NCBI GenBank assembly: GCA_002803225.1
Contig: NXFV01000749.1
Coordinates: 1 to 58,889, forward strand
Source of the DNA: Gamarada debralockiae
Lineage: Eukaryota; Ascomycota; Leotiomycetes; Helotiales; Hyphodiscaceae
DNA: 58,889 bases
Reading direction: 5' to 3'
A program made the translations under genes and the position numbers. Positions 45,195 through 57,267 of the stretch are shown one piece after another. Each line of letters starts with the position of its first letter. Positions within the stretch are counted from its first letter, which is position 1. Under the pieces are notes generated by a model. It had not been told where the DNA came from and searched no databases. It was given only the letters and a program-made list of their open reading frames with translations.

Positions 45195-46272
45195 ATGGCT
45201 TCAGGCGTCCTTCCGATCATGGAGTTACCGGGGGATATTAATCTCAAGGTACCTGGCTCTTCTCCAATCTTTAGTCCAAGCGTGGACGTTGGAACACTAT
45301 CAGGAAAGAAGATAGGAGTCGCTAACTAGCTACCAGATGCTTGGCTACCTCTCGCCGGAAGAAATGAACGCATTTACAAAAGAACGCCAGATTCCCTGCC
45401 AGATAGACGCATCAAAGGGCGAGGATCTACTTGATTATCTGTCTAAAGCCCCTCAAGGCGTTGAGGAGGAGATCTCAACCAGAGTCCCAAATGTTATCAA
45501 GACCCCAGGTGTCTTTTCTATGATGGAACTACCTGCGGAGCTTCGTCTCAAGGTACCTTATCCTTCTCCAATCTGTCATTCCAGACGAATGACTCGGAGG
45601 AGATATTGGAAGTTGTGGATAAAGTGAGCAGAGGAACATATTGCTAACTACCTACCAGATCCTCAGTCACCTCCTTGTCTCTCCGGAAGACAACATCATA
45701 ATTGACTCAACCCAAAAAGGTGCCTGTATCCTGAGTGATGACCCAAACTATGAGCACCCATCCGTCGCCATCCTCCAAACCTGCAAGCGTATCAACATGG
45801 AAGGAACCCCGCTTCTATACGGCCAACACACATTCACCATCTATCTCCGTACATCCCTCTCCCCCCTCAACCTCCCAAGCTAACAACCCTAGCACTCGAC
45901 GCCCAGCACAACCCCCGCCAAAGCAGCGCGTTCTTCCTACGCCCCATGCGCTGGTCCACCATCGCCTATATCAACACCATGTATTTCATGTCCAACACGC
46001 CTGGCCTCTCTCACAGCGACAATCGCGACATCTACAGTCGTCCCCGAGCTGTTTTCCCTTGCACAGCCGCCCATCTACTTTCCCGTTATACGGCTTCTGA
46101 CTTTAAGTATTCGCCGGAGGGACCGGATGAGTATGTTGTGTTGAGCATGAGTAATTATGTCTCGACGCAGGTCATGCGCGCGGAGTTGAGTGCGTTTCAG
46201 AGGGAGTTGGAGGTTATGATGAGGCCGAGTGAGGAGTATATGGCTGCTCTAGCGGATGATCCTGCGACTTGA
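45195..46272 (+). CDS. F-box-like small protein with duplicated first module
   Basis: Predicted protein of 279 residues, joined from 45195..45248, 45337..45552, 45659..45848 and 45893..46272. The first exon ends ..IMELPGDINLK and the second ends ..MMELPAELRLK; both are followed by an intron starting GTACCT and ending CTANCTACCAG, and then by MLGYLSPEE or ILSHLLVSPED. So the F-box-like start and its intron occur twice. The later part has ILQTCKRINMEGTPLLYGQHTF, a segment typical of fungal proteins with an N-terminal F-box/2EXR-type domain. The third intron is only 44 bases but has a CTAAC branch site and restores frame; without it the third exon would stop early. The function is probably substrate selection for ubiquitination, but this is inference. 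Confidence 0.7.
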
Positions 46273-47187
46273 GCAAAGAGTGAGTTACATCGACGAAGCC
46301 GGTTGCGTTGAATAACTGAGTGCGTGTCAGAGCTGGAACAGGAGGAGAAGGTAGTATGATGTTTTTGTTTCTGCTCTTACATGAACGTGGAGGGGAAGGG
46401 GGTGGAGGAGGAGTTTCATGGCTTTCCATTTTAATTCTTCACATGGAAATAATCAGGGAGAAGATGTAGAACTACAACGTAGCATCTTCGTTTTCTGCAC
46501 TACAAGGTTATCCAGTGGAAGAAGATCTCATGGCTCCTTTTCTTCAATGCCCACTGATCAGCTCAATGTTCACGTCAACCAGCTCTCGTTCTCACAACCA
46601 AAGGAAGACAAAATGCGATTTGTCATGATCTCGTTCTCCCATTTATAACCCCAAATCATTCCTCAAGGGGTATAAAACTTCAGCACTCGCCAAGCGGCTG
46701 GGAGACGGTAGTGCTTACATCTTATGTTGGACATCGGGATTAAGAGGATCCCCAACAGTAGCCAATGAAAAATTCGGCATCGTATCTTCTTATTTGCATA
46801 AATCCGCAATGACTTAGGAGGATCTAAAATACTATTTAGAAAAGTCTATTTTATTTAGAAGGAACTTAGTAACGTTACTAACGTTCCTTCATGTATTCGG
46901 ACATGGTAGACTGTTGTAGAATGGCCTCCCTCCCTGTCCCGTTTCCAAATACTAGGTGAATTAAGCATATCTTACGTGCTTACCCGGGTACAATTTCCCC
47001 GAATCACTAGGAAGATGACAGATATGATAACACGTTACTTCATATGTGCATATGTGTGGTTTTATTCATTCGTATTCAAAGGTGTGCGCCTGTATGAGAA
47101 GGTTTTACAGTAACACGGAAACCAAAGAACCGCACATTCCAACGCCGTAAATGCCTTCAAATATATTTACTACTGATATCTCAGCGC
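46273..47187. other. Intergenic downstream of HRD1
   Basis: No gene is supported. A 76-codon plus-strand frame (46418-46648) has no domain. It contains the small palindrome at 46866-46881 and the 3' end of HRD1. Confidence 0.4.
46859..46889. repeat. Palindrome centred on TAACGTTA
   Basis: TTAGTAACGTTACTAA at 46866-46881 is a perfect 16-base palindrome. It is flanked by AAGGAAC on the left and CGTTCCTT on the right, which extend the inverted symmetry with small gaps. It could be a protein-binding site or a miniature-element relic. Confidence 0.7.
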
Positions 47188-49836
47188 TTAAGAACCCTCT
47201 GCTTCATCGTCTACATCTTCCACTGAGACTGCTCTGCCCTTCCCTTTATCCTGTCTCTGCGCTTCAATATCTGATCCTCCATTTGTCGCTGCGTTCGACC
47301 CTGTTTCGCCCCGTCTGGCTGTAGAAGTGTCGCTCTCCGGCCGTACATCTCGCCAAGAACGGTAGCGCGCTTCGCTTCTACCAGGAGACTGTGTCCCATT
47401 TGAGCCCGAAAATAGCTGCGAAGATCCCCCGTTTAATATGGAAGGATCTGACGATGCTTGCGCAGACGAGGACGTACCTCCGTTTGTGGTCGTGGTACTT
47501 GGAATCGTGGTATTTTGGACCGATGCGCTTTGCGCGGTCGATTGGTCGGCCGTTATCGAAGGCGGAGTATGGATGGCGTTCGTGTCAGACGAATCAGCAG
47601 ATGAGGGGTGCGAATTGTTGGCGGGGTTTATCGTGGGTGTCGGGGTAAGTGTATTATTAGAAGTGCCGCTCGTAGGGCTGGTGACTATTGTGTTTGTGGT
47701 GGCTGTGGGGGCCGCTGCAGGTCCGCTTGCAGGCACCGTTCCTGCTTGTGTAACGCTGGAAGTACTCGGACCAGCAGGACCATCTAATCTTTGCAAAGGA
47801 AGAAGTGTCCACCCTTCGGGTATGACCACTCCTGGGGGTAAGTCGGCACTGCCAGCGGGTATGGCGGACGTATTAGGTCGTGCTCCGTGCCTTTGCATCT
47901 GGGGTTGCGGCGTGACAGGTCTTGGCTGTCGATGTGGTGGCAATGGAGGCATCTGCACACCCGCCCCCGGTGGAGGCAGGGGATCCGCCGCACCGTTCTG
48001 CATAAGTCGAAGTCGTGAAAGTTCGACCTGCAAGAGCTGCACCAATTGAAGCTCTTGCTGCGTGATCTGGAGATTTCGGATTTCTGCCACGATCTGATTT
48101 TCTATTTGTTGCAGGTGATCCTGGATTGAGACAGGCCCAGGCTGATTTGCGCCTTGTGTTTGAGGCTGGGCTTGATGGCGTCGTGGAAAGCCTAACTCTA
48201 ACCCATACACCCTGGCATTACCAGCCACACCGTTCTCTTGGCCAGCTTGGGGGCCACCAAAGTCATTGGCCATATCTTGGAGATTTGCTTGGCCAAAACC
48301 TACCCTGATAGGGCCTAGATTGAGCATTCTCAACCCACGACCAGCTCCTCGACCAGCTGGTGGAGGAGGTGCTCCAGGACCATTCTGTTGAGCAGGAGCG
48401 GGTGGTGGGACGCCAGGAACAGCCGGATTGGCATTATTTCCAGGAGCTGGTGCAACCGGAGGGTTGTCTGTCACGGATCTTCTACAGGTTGGGCACACCT
48501 GTTGGCGCTCAAGCCAGCTCTTGAGGCAGCCCAGATGAAGAATATGCCCACAAGGTAGCTTCTTTGGTCTTGAACGCTCATTTGCTGTAGCAGCTGGTCG
48601 AGCAGGTGGGAGAGCTCCTGGAGCTGCGGGAGGGGCTTGTGGATTGGTCACGGACCATGGTCTCATCTCCTCGCGGCAAATGATGCATGTGTCCTCCCTT
48701 GCAATGTCTTCCACAGTAGCATCCTCGTATTTCGCGTTCATGTCTTGCGTGGCTCTGCGGTATCGAACGAATGCTGTGAGACGCTTGACGAATGATCTTG
48801 TTGTCATGAACAAGTCGCGCATTATGTGAATTGGCAGGCCGTAAAACATGAGGAGAATGAAGAAGAACGTGAGGTAAATGCCAAGTTTGACGAAGTCTGT
48901 AGACAAGTTAGCTAAGTATGTCTCGTATTTTGGATAATTTTCTTACCTGTCGCGAGATCAAGGGACAAGACCCATTGACCTTTTGCTTCCCATCCAGGAA
49001 CTTCAATGTCCATCTCCTCTACATCATCCTCGGATGGGAGAGGCTCGGTAAATGTGGGTGCTTCGTTTCCTTCAGCAGCAGCTGTTGCCATCGCTGCCTC
49101 TCTCTGTCGGATCATTTCATCTCTTTCCTCCCGGACCTCTCTTCGTCGTTCAATCAACCTGTCATGTGTCTGCTTCTTGACCACCTTCGCCTCAATCAAA
49201 GAAATGCAATATCTGAAGGCCGTCGAGAAGGATGAGCAGGTTAAAATGGCGAATTCGAAAAGGAACATAACCATCATATTCGGTCGTGCTTGTTGGATGA
49301 CAGTATTAACGGTATACGACATCAGCCAGACGTCGTACAATATCGATACAGCCAGGGAGATAGAGAGTCGGATATGGAACAATCGTGGGTTCGCAGGTGG
49401 CTGCTGTTCAAGAATCTCGACTCTTCCATCTCCAATCCATCCCCAGACTTTGCCTGTCAACAGTGCAACGAACATCACCAGAAACCAAGCTCCAACCTCC
49501 TCTCTGAATATGGTCATGGCCAGACATGTCTCTGTGATTGCAAACCATGCCTTCTCGTACAATTGTTCGATTTCGATGGGTCGAAGCGCGCCGTAGCAGA
49601 GCCTCTGCAATCCGTACATGAAGGAGCCATAGATGAAGAGAATTAGATTGATGAGGATCTGCCAGAGATTAGCTTCGCCATCGGATTTGAGATCTTGAGC
49701 TTACCATCAAACATAGGTTGCTTTGCGCCAGGTAAACGCATGCAGAATAGAAGTTTGCCCTCTGATTGAAGGCAGAGACAACTACACCAGCTGCCAGCGC
49801 AGTGCTTACCCCGGCGTACCATGCTAATCGGCCCAT
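47188..49836 (-). CDS. HRD1: ERAD E3 ubiquitin ligase Hrd1
   Basis: Multi-spanning ER-membrane ubiquitin ligase that retrotranslocates and tags misfolded proteins, 850 residues, joined from complement 49836..49705, 49658..48947 and 48896..47188. Splices restore [15 protein letters not shown] and [14 protein letters not shown]. Several membrane helices come first, starting [20 protein letters not shown] and including [20 protein letters not shown], the hallmark Hrd1 segment. A charged cytosolic insert follows ([20 protein letters not shown]). The RING-H2 lies at about residues 352-419, CIIC at the start, then CGHILHLGC and CPTC, with the canonical C3H2C3 order. The C-terminal 430 residues are Pro/Ala/Ser/Thr-rich and disordered, longer than in yeast Hrd1. 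The start MGRLAWYAG is the first ATG of the exon. Confidence 0.93.
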
Positions 49837-50235
49837 GTTGCAGAGTATTCGTTGAGCTTGGAGTCAAGAGGTTGTTCTTGTTGCTCTGAGAGAGCTACGT
49901 GTTGTGGAGTATTCGTTCAGCTTGGATCCAACTAGAGGGTGTCCTTGCTGCGCAAAGGGCTACGTGCCCATACTTTGTAATGCGGATTTGCCCGAGAGAT
50001 TGGATGTTGACAGACGGGAGTTTTGTCTTCTGTCAATCTGTTGCTTTAAAGCCACGTTTTGAAGCTCGGGACGGGCGGCCGCGTCGGCAAATTTCAGAAG
50101 GCGTGGCGACATTCACTCACTCCTTTTCAGCCTCTCAACGAAAAACATGGAAATGTTGAAAACAGCGGTATTAACTTTACCAGATTTTATAATTATGCTT
50201 CCTAAGTTGTGAACAAGATTGTCAATACTTTTTAT
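49837..50235. other. Promoter side of HRD1
   Basis: About 400 bases with no gene. The 49846-49880 and 49900-49925 stretches share GTATTCGTT.AGCTTGGA, a short direct repeat just upstream of HRD1. Confidence 0.4.
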
Positions 50236-51178
50236 TGGACAGAACGCTATCATTCCCTCCAATTCTCAGTCCAGTGTTTCTGGCATTCCTCCGATCACAT
50301 TCCTCCTTACATGAACACACTTGGCCCTTCATCACAGCGGTCACGCTTTCGGTGATCAATCGTTCAGATGAGATTCCAAAAGTCTATAAATATGCATTGA
50401 CCATGGGCTTGCTGAAACTGATTCAACACCTGGGCATGATGAACGATTGAAAATTTCACGAAGAATACGAGAAGTACTGATAAAAGCCTCGGCAATTGGA
50501 GGTGTACCCGGAGTATGTCTATTCAAATCCATCGTGTTATTCATTCTAACATGATTGTAGTCTATCAACGCCCTTTTGTCTCTCAAAGTAGTCACACCGG
50601 AGGAGCTTCAAGATGAGCCATCTGCATATTCTCCAACTTCACGACGTAATGAAATGTATAGAGTTCCTTGTTCCTAACTTCTCGAACGTGGTCAAAGATA
50701 CTTTGAGAAGTCTATGGCAAAGTCTCCAAAAGAGTTATGGGGAAATGGACTGTTCTGGGACAGAAGACTTAGGACTGACTGCACGCTTGATGTATGGATA
50801 TATTTTGAGCAATACAAATGTCTTAGATCGAGCCGAGACCAGTTATGTCATGATTGCTGGTCTGATACATATGGATGTAAGTCAGTATTTCACTCTCTTT
50901 GAACGAATGCTGCTTGTAGGCAGATGAATCCACAGTTGAATGGCCATCTGGAGGGTGCGATGAACGGCGGAGCGACTGTAGAGGAAGTTAGGGCTGTAAG
51001 AGAAGTTGTTATTCAGATATGTGAAGCTTCAGGAATGAAGACAATCGGTGATGGCGTCCTTGCTGGGTGGGGTTGGAGGACGTCGCGAACATTTGATGCG
51101 GCTCTGCATCCTACATCTCTTTCCGAATTCCCCGCCAAGCCCAAAGATACAAGACCAAGGGCCTTGAATATCGTTTGA
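50236..51178 (+). pseudogene. Decayed CMD/AhpD-like gene
   Basis: Pieces of a fungal carboxymuconolactone decarboxylase-like (AhpD-fold) protein follow each other in order. They are VINRSDEIPKVYKYAL, then in another frame RIREVLIKASAIGGVPG, an intron-like GTATGT..TTGTAG, SINALLSLKVVTPEELQDEP, a stop, LLERGQRYFEK, in another frame VYGKVSKRVMG, and in a third frame ARLMYGYILSNTNVLDRAE and SYVMIAGLIHMD. An intron-like GTAAGT..TGTAG is followed by NPQLNGHLEGAMNGGATVEE. At least three frame changes and one stop lie in between, so no full protein can be made. The family match is by motif order and memory. Confidence 0.65.
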
Positions 51179-54100
51179 TTCAGGGATGGTATGACAGTAC
51201 TTGGGATTGGCTGGTAACTATTATTTGGATGTCTGCAGGAGACTTTTCTCTGAAACAAATCAGCAGCACATACAATTCAATGGACGGGAAGTGCCAATGC
51301 TGAGCAGCCATCAGGAAAGACTTCCAAGAAACCTGGCGTTTATGTCTTGGTTTGAGGTGGCAGTATGCATGAAATGCACTTAGCAACTGGGGGAGAACGC
51401 TGCTGAGAGAGAATCGCTCTGATCATTGTATGATTTTCGCCGAGAAGTAGGGGTTGAAAGTTGATAGGTGTAGATGCGACTTCCATATCTCGCAAAAACT
51501 TTAGTTGCGCCCGCCAAATTTGAAAATATCACTTCCACTAACGACCATTTCTCATACTCAGTAGATGTCTTCCCTTCGTTATCCTCGGTCCAAATCCACA
51601 CATCCGGCATTCACCGTGGCCTCAAAACCGAAGATGCAGCCAGCTTCCACTGATCATAAGGTCTGATGCGTGGTTCTGCGAGACGAGAACTTCCTTCTTC
51701 TAGCGAAGGGATCAATTCATCGACAATGCATCAACTTCTGAAAGATTTTTGACCCCAGAGTGGCTACGGGACGGCGCCATCCACTCCTCTTTGGAGAATT
51801 ACCGTTACACAAAGACAGCCACAATCGCATGAGGACGATCCCGCGGACGCCTCTGGACTCGAAATATTGTTCGAAGTCACAAGCAGCGCTTGGCCAGAAC
51901 TCCAGCAACGCGGAGCTTCTGTGGACCTGTCGTACGATTCCGAGACATCGACGGTCGACCATTCCTTCCATAGCATAGATGGAGTTGTACAGCATGGCCT
52001 GGCTGCAGATATTTCGCGCGTTCAGCGTTCGTCCAAAAAAGACCCTCTTCCACACCTCTGGGTCTCTGGGTCTCTGGATCTACACTAATGCACACAGGCC
52101 ACATTACCCCGCTATGCCATCCCTAAAGCAGAGCTCTCTCGCCTATTGATTGCTTTTTGGGAAAAAGGCGTGTAACTGTAAAATCGTTGAGGGTCCAGTC
52201 CAGGAGTACAGCAACTACTGGAGTACTGCTTCGGGGGTTGTAGATTATTTTAGGATATGTTGCGAGTTGAGATACGGCGAGATTCGGAGCCCTTGCAAAT
52301 GTTATTGAGGAGTTAATCGTTCGGGACCGGATGAGAATACGGTCGGCTGCCAGCTGGATCCAAAGGATTTGTTCCCAGGAGCCAAAGACGGGGAACGTCC
52401 CGCTGCCCCGTCTGTCTGGATCTTTCTGAATCGGCGACCTGGCGCCAAAAGTTTTCCCGATTGAGAACATTCAAATGCAGTTAAGAGCTTTTCTACCGAA
52501 TCATAGTCCATTATTTCACGAGGGTCAAACAAACTTGCAGCATTTATTCGATAATTGAGAAGATTGAACAGAGAACTGCCGGGAGCCAGGCCGCTCGACT
52601 GCTTGGTAAATGAATTTGTCGGGATTTCTGGGGATGGGCTCTCGATTTCTTCATGTGGCTATCCTAACAATCAATTAATCTATTTTCCGCAGACCATCAT
52701 TGGACCACTGTTCGAAAATCAATATTTGGCCTTTATCAGGGTCCACACGGAAATCTACATTGAATAACAGGGTTGGAACATACCCAACCCTGGCAGATGA
52801 GGCCCAAAACCGCGGGTAGGCGATGATCTTTCAGTGGAGGTACCGCGGATGCTTTGACATTTGACTGTAAAGTTGTCAACCTGACAGGGGTGCTATTGTG
52901 CCCTTCTGCGATTGGTTGAATCTACGAGACGGGGAAATTTCAGGGGGTTTGAATTGCCCTCCACGACAAAGAGCCTCAATTCTGGCTTGAGGAACCCGTC
53001 ACCAAAAATATCTACCTTGAGGATTAGACATTGCGACACGAGGGATCAGGGAATAATTTCATGGTTTCTCAACATGATCGACCGTCAACCATGCCGCCCT
53101 CTGCAAGGACCCTTTTCTGTCACAACTGAAATGGGTTGAATGATTGATGTCCGGCATCACGACAATCTAAAATCCAGAGCTTTGTGGATAAATCATTTTG
53201 CGGTTATGATTCGACAACTTGTTGGGGTGATCAAATTCAAATCGCAAGCTTCTCCCTTGAAGTAGGAAGATGGAGGGGTGAAGAAACGCTATGCCTCATC
53301 GGTTTGCCATTCTGCGAGGAGGAAACCTTAGCTCGCTTGAGGTGGGAGTACAGACGCTAACACTCCTTGGGCACTGCTGATACGTTGTCCAATGGGAACA
53401 GTTCTGAGATAATCCATGGTTTGCGAAAAACGTGACCAGTTTCTTCCGGAATCCAGTGTCCAGAACATTATCATCTTTTTCTGAGTATCGAGAGTATCAC
53501 CAATTCAAAAAGCCGGATAAGCTCATCCATGCATCTTCGACAACCTTCCTTTCGTTCAGTTTCTCAGGCCCTTTCAGTGGTTCCGTCCACAAGTCTGATG
53601 CCATGACAATGGCGGATTGGGACACCCACTACGAAGTAAAACTTATCTTTCAGCAACAGCCATCACGACTTCGCATTCCCATCTCCCAAATTGCATGGAC
53701 ACTAACTTGCGATGATTAACGGCACACTTTTGCACTGGCGTGGAACTAAACACCACGACCATACTCGGTGAAAGATTGTGGGAGTGCGAAGGAGTTGGAT
53801 CGTGAATGCCACGAGAAGTAGGCAGCAATGATTGCGGACGCCAAAAAGTTCAAGTGGAAGCTGAGGAACCCTTCTGGAATTGAAACGTTGCCTGGTTGGC
53901 ACCTCACCGCATACCAGAGTTACATCATCTCATCAACAAGAAGAACCGTTGGACAGCACCGTCACCTTATCGGCGCAACTCATCGTGCTCATCGGCGGAA
54001 TTATCTGCAGTCATCGTCGCTTCCAAATGTCAAACACACCTTCTTCTGCCCTACGAAGCTTGTAAAGGTTTTTATTGGTCCAATTACGGCGGGCTCTATT

Positions 54101-57057
54101 GGTGCACGATCAAGCGGTGAGTTTTCTCCATAGTTGAGCCACCATGGAGATCGCTTCTGCTTGGCGGCGGCGAGACCGAAGGTTGGGAATTGGCTCGGTA
54201 GATTTCACGCTAAGCCCTACCGACGGTCATCTTCCAGGGTCTGCGGTAAGGGGGTACAAGCACAGGCCTTCCGCGAGATCGGATCATCATGTGGACTGGG
54301 TATACTACGTAAAACCTCCTTTAACCATTCGTCCAGAGGCGATCAAGAGGATGCCTATGGGTGAGTGCTTTCCGGAAAATATCTCTTATGCAAGCCACTT
54401 CGTTTTGAGTGCTGATGGTATCCTGGATGTCCCATTTCTCTACCCGTGAGGTGATTCAGAGATTTTCGAGGAATTATCGAGATCTGGTGCTTGCATTCAT
54501 GGCACTCCCAGTCCTTTTGAATCCGCATTTTGATTCTGCCTCGCCAAGATATATCACGAACCCCCTTTGTATGGAGGTAACTCGACACGCTCTCCCAAAT
54601 TCAGAAGCCACCAAATTGCGCAGCATCATCCTCAGACAATCCGACAATAATAGCAACTTCAACAGTTCAACGGTTCCTTTGTTTGAAGATTCAAACGAGC
54701 GACCATTCAAACTTCAGAGAACAGCAATTTCGAATAAGCTTCTGACGCCAAGTCGGGCAGTAACATCACACTCGGACCAATGGTCTCGTCTGCTCTTGCC
54801 ATAAGGCTGACCCCTGAAGGGCCAATTTCAAATGATCTCCGAAAGCGTGCAGCGGATGAAATTCAACGAGCAGAGAGATGAAAATTTAGATTGAGTCATT
54901 TTGCCTGTTACTACTGTTTGTGACTCGACCGGAGTCGATGATGAGTGTTGCCAAGCTTTCCCGACACAATGTGCCTCAGGTGAGAGAATGTGGAGATCTC
55001 ATGCAGCCCTGTTACCCCAAGGCAACAAAATAAGGGGTAGGGCGTCTTCTGTCGGTGAGCAAACGTTGGCGAATAGTCAAGATACGATTGAAGTCCTGAT
55101 GTTTGAGTCTGCCTCGCGAAATGGGTCCTGCCGTTCCCGCCCACCTTACTGGAGACGCAAGACAAGCTCACAGTGTTGGTGTTGACGGACCAGGGTCATG
55201 TTCTCTACGATGACCCGCAACGATGACGCCAAGCAGTGTCTCTCCAAATGACGCAGTTTTCTTGCATAAGAGCGATTGCTGCAATTGATGCAGTAATGTG
55301 GAGAGACCGTCATGCTACTCTGGTTGGCATTGATGGGTGTATTTGCGTGCACAACTATGATGGAAGCACGATGATGGTGCACAGCCTCGTTTTGCGCAGC
55401 CCTGTAGAAGCCACTTTCCCGGATGCGGACATGGAGGATGCTATTTTAGTATTTTCTTCGGTTATGGTGTGGCTCGTTGGCAGAGATCGTATCATACCCA
55501 ATCGTTTCACAGCCAATATTGCTGAGCCACACCTCTGAGTGGTGGAGTGGGTTTTCTGTTCAAAATCATCGAAGAAAAGTGGGTGAGGTCCGTCAAATGA
55601 CCGATGGCGAGCTTTTTTGGAACAGAGCCTCGGGCTTGTCCACCCTCTGTACCGGTACTTGGGTACTCGTACTCGCAAAATATGGTTCCTTTTGTTAGGC
55701 TTTGACAGGCCATGATAGGCTTGTCGGAGGACTGTTCTCTCCTCGAATCTCGATTCGGCCGGGAAGCAGAAGAGTAAGATATCCCATCAATACCTCGGAT
55801 GCTTATTCTTATCCTGTCTCTGTACCCTTTCGATTTTGCGTCTCGAGCATTCTGGCGTTGCAGTCCAGATCCCTCTTCTGTCGCGATGTAACGGATAATT
55901 ACATTTATTGCGAAAGAATCGTCTGAGGCCCTCCTCACGATGCCTTCGATTAGCTTAGTGAGAGATCTAGCCATCCATACGAATGTCTGAGATAGGGATA
56001 GACAAGCGAATTGAGACGTAGCACGCAACTCTAAAAAGCTTCCCCACCCACTAGACTTATTGCACCTTGCTCAATAAGGTAATTGGATCTGCACGCTTTT
56101 CCTAGAACGGCGTATCACGCACAGCAAATCCGTTGTTCTGGCGCCAATTTCGGTGTCGCCTCCGAGGCCCTAGCCACCCGAAAGATTGGGGTGTTGTTCC
56201 AAAGAGGTAGAGGGGTACCTTGAATGCTTGGAGCTGGTTGGCTCATTTTACGCAGACACTTTTCTTTTCCTTTGACCGACTCCACCGGACATCGCGACAG
56301 CAAACCATGCAACTCTGTCACCGATCCCTGAGTGCATGCGCCAAAAGGAGATCCCAGCCAAACACACCAGACGAGCATCCAAAGTGGCATAAGGCTGTGT
56401 TTTTGGTGCCTGTTTTGATGCACAGAGAATGCACCCACTGCAGTTTGAGCTAGCCAGTGTGGCAGTAGAGAGCCACAGTCAACTGTGGTGCGCTGTCTGA
56501 GCTAAGAGCTCTATGCGTTGGACACCAGACCTTGTTGCTCGCGATCCAAAAAAGTCCACATTTTGTGCACAGGACAGCCGGGGGTCGTTGGGTCATTCTG
56601 GGCTGATGCGGATCCGCCAGCGATGCCTGTTCATGTGGCGCCCCTGTCCCTGTGTTGCCGGGCTTAGACCTGGTCGCGTCTTTCCCGTCAAGCAATGATC
56701 TCGAAGTCAATAATTAACCCTTGATGTGCCCCCAAACTTTCTGAAGAGCTCATCCCACATCTACATCCAAACATATCAAGTCCTGCAATCGCTGCTTGGC
56801 AATAATAAGGCATCGATCAGCAGTACCTCGTCTTACCGCATTGTACTTAATCTTACTCCTTCCCAACCTTGCTTTTTTCCTCCGTCCTCGCTACATACCC
56901 TATATATTCTCCGCGTCTCGCCCCCTTCTTGGATATTTACCTCCTGTCTCAGATCAGAGCAGATCATCCAACAGCTAGCAATCCTACTCCAGTCGACAGG
57001 ATCTAGCCTTCGCTACCATCAACACGGGAAACCCAGCGAAACAACTTTCGAACTTTT
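51179..57057. other. Long region without a supported gene
   Basis: Nearly 5.9 kb in which frames on both strands are short and interrupted. Some pieces look protein-like, for example 54144-54449 on the + strand (101 codons, with HHVDWVYYVKPPLTIRPEAI and ISYASHFVLSADGILDVPF) and 53432-53719, but I cannot place them in a family or join them by splicing. On the minus strand, 51717-52055 has a weak HET-like piece. Base composition is normal, so the region is more likely decayed genes than RIP-mutated repeats. The last few hundred bases are pyrimidine-rich leader sequence of the zinc-finger gene. Confidence 0.45.
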
Positions 57058-57267
57058 TAGTCAAGGACTTCCGCAAGTATCTTGTTCAAAACATCCTTCC
57101 TCGACAACACCAACCAGAGTGGGGTTTCTTCAGAACTGAAGGTATGAACTTCTTACGCAGATTGAAGGGTTCAGTCAAAACATGTTCTAATTCTTGAACA
57201 GCAGTCGGCGATACCGGCTTCCACCCAAGACTACAGCCTGCCATCACTGTCTTCCAATCCAACAACT

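Noticed and set aside
51717..52055. Minus-strand piece resembling a HET element (RTLNARNI, then AMLYNSIYAMEG)
   Set aside because: The match to 'QERxLxxRxxxF' is too short and lacks other HET motifs in order, so it was not called.
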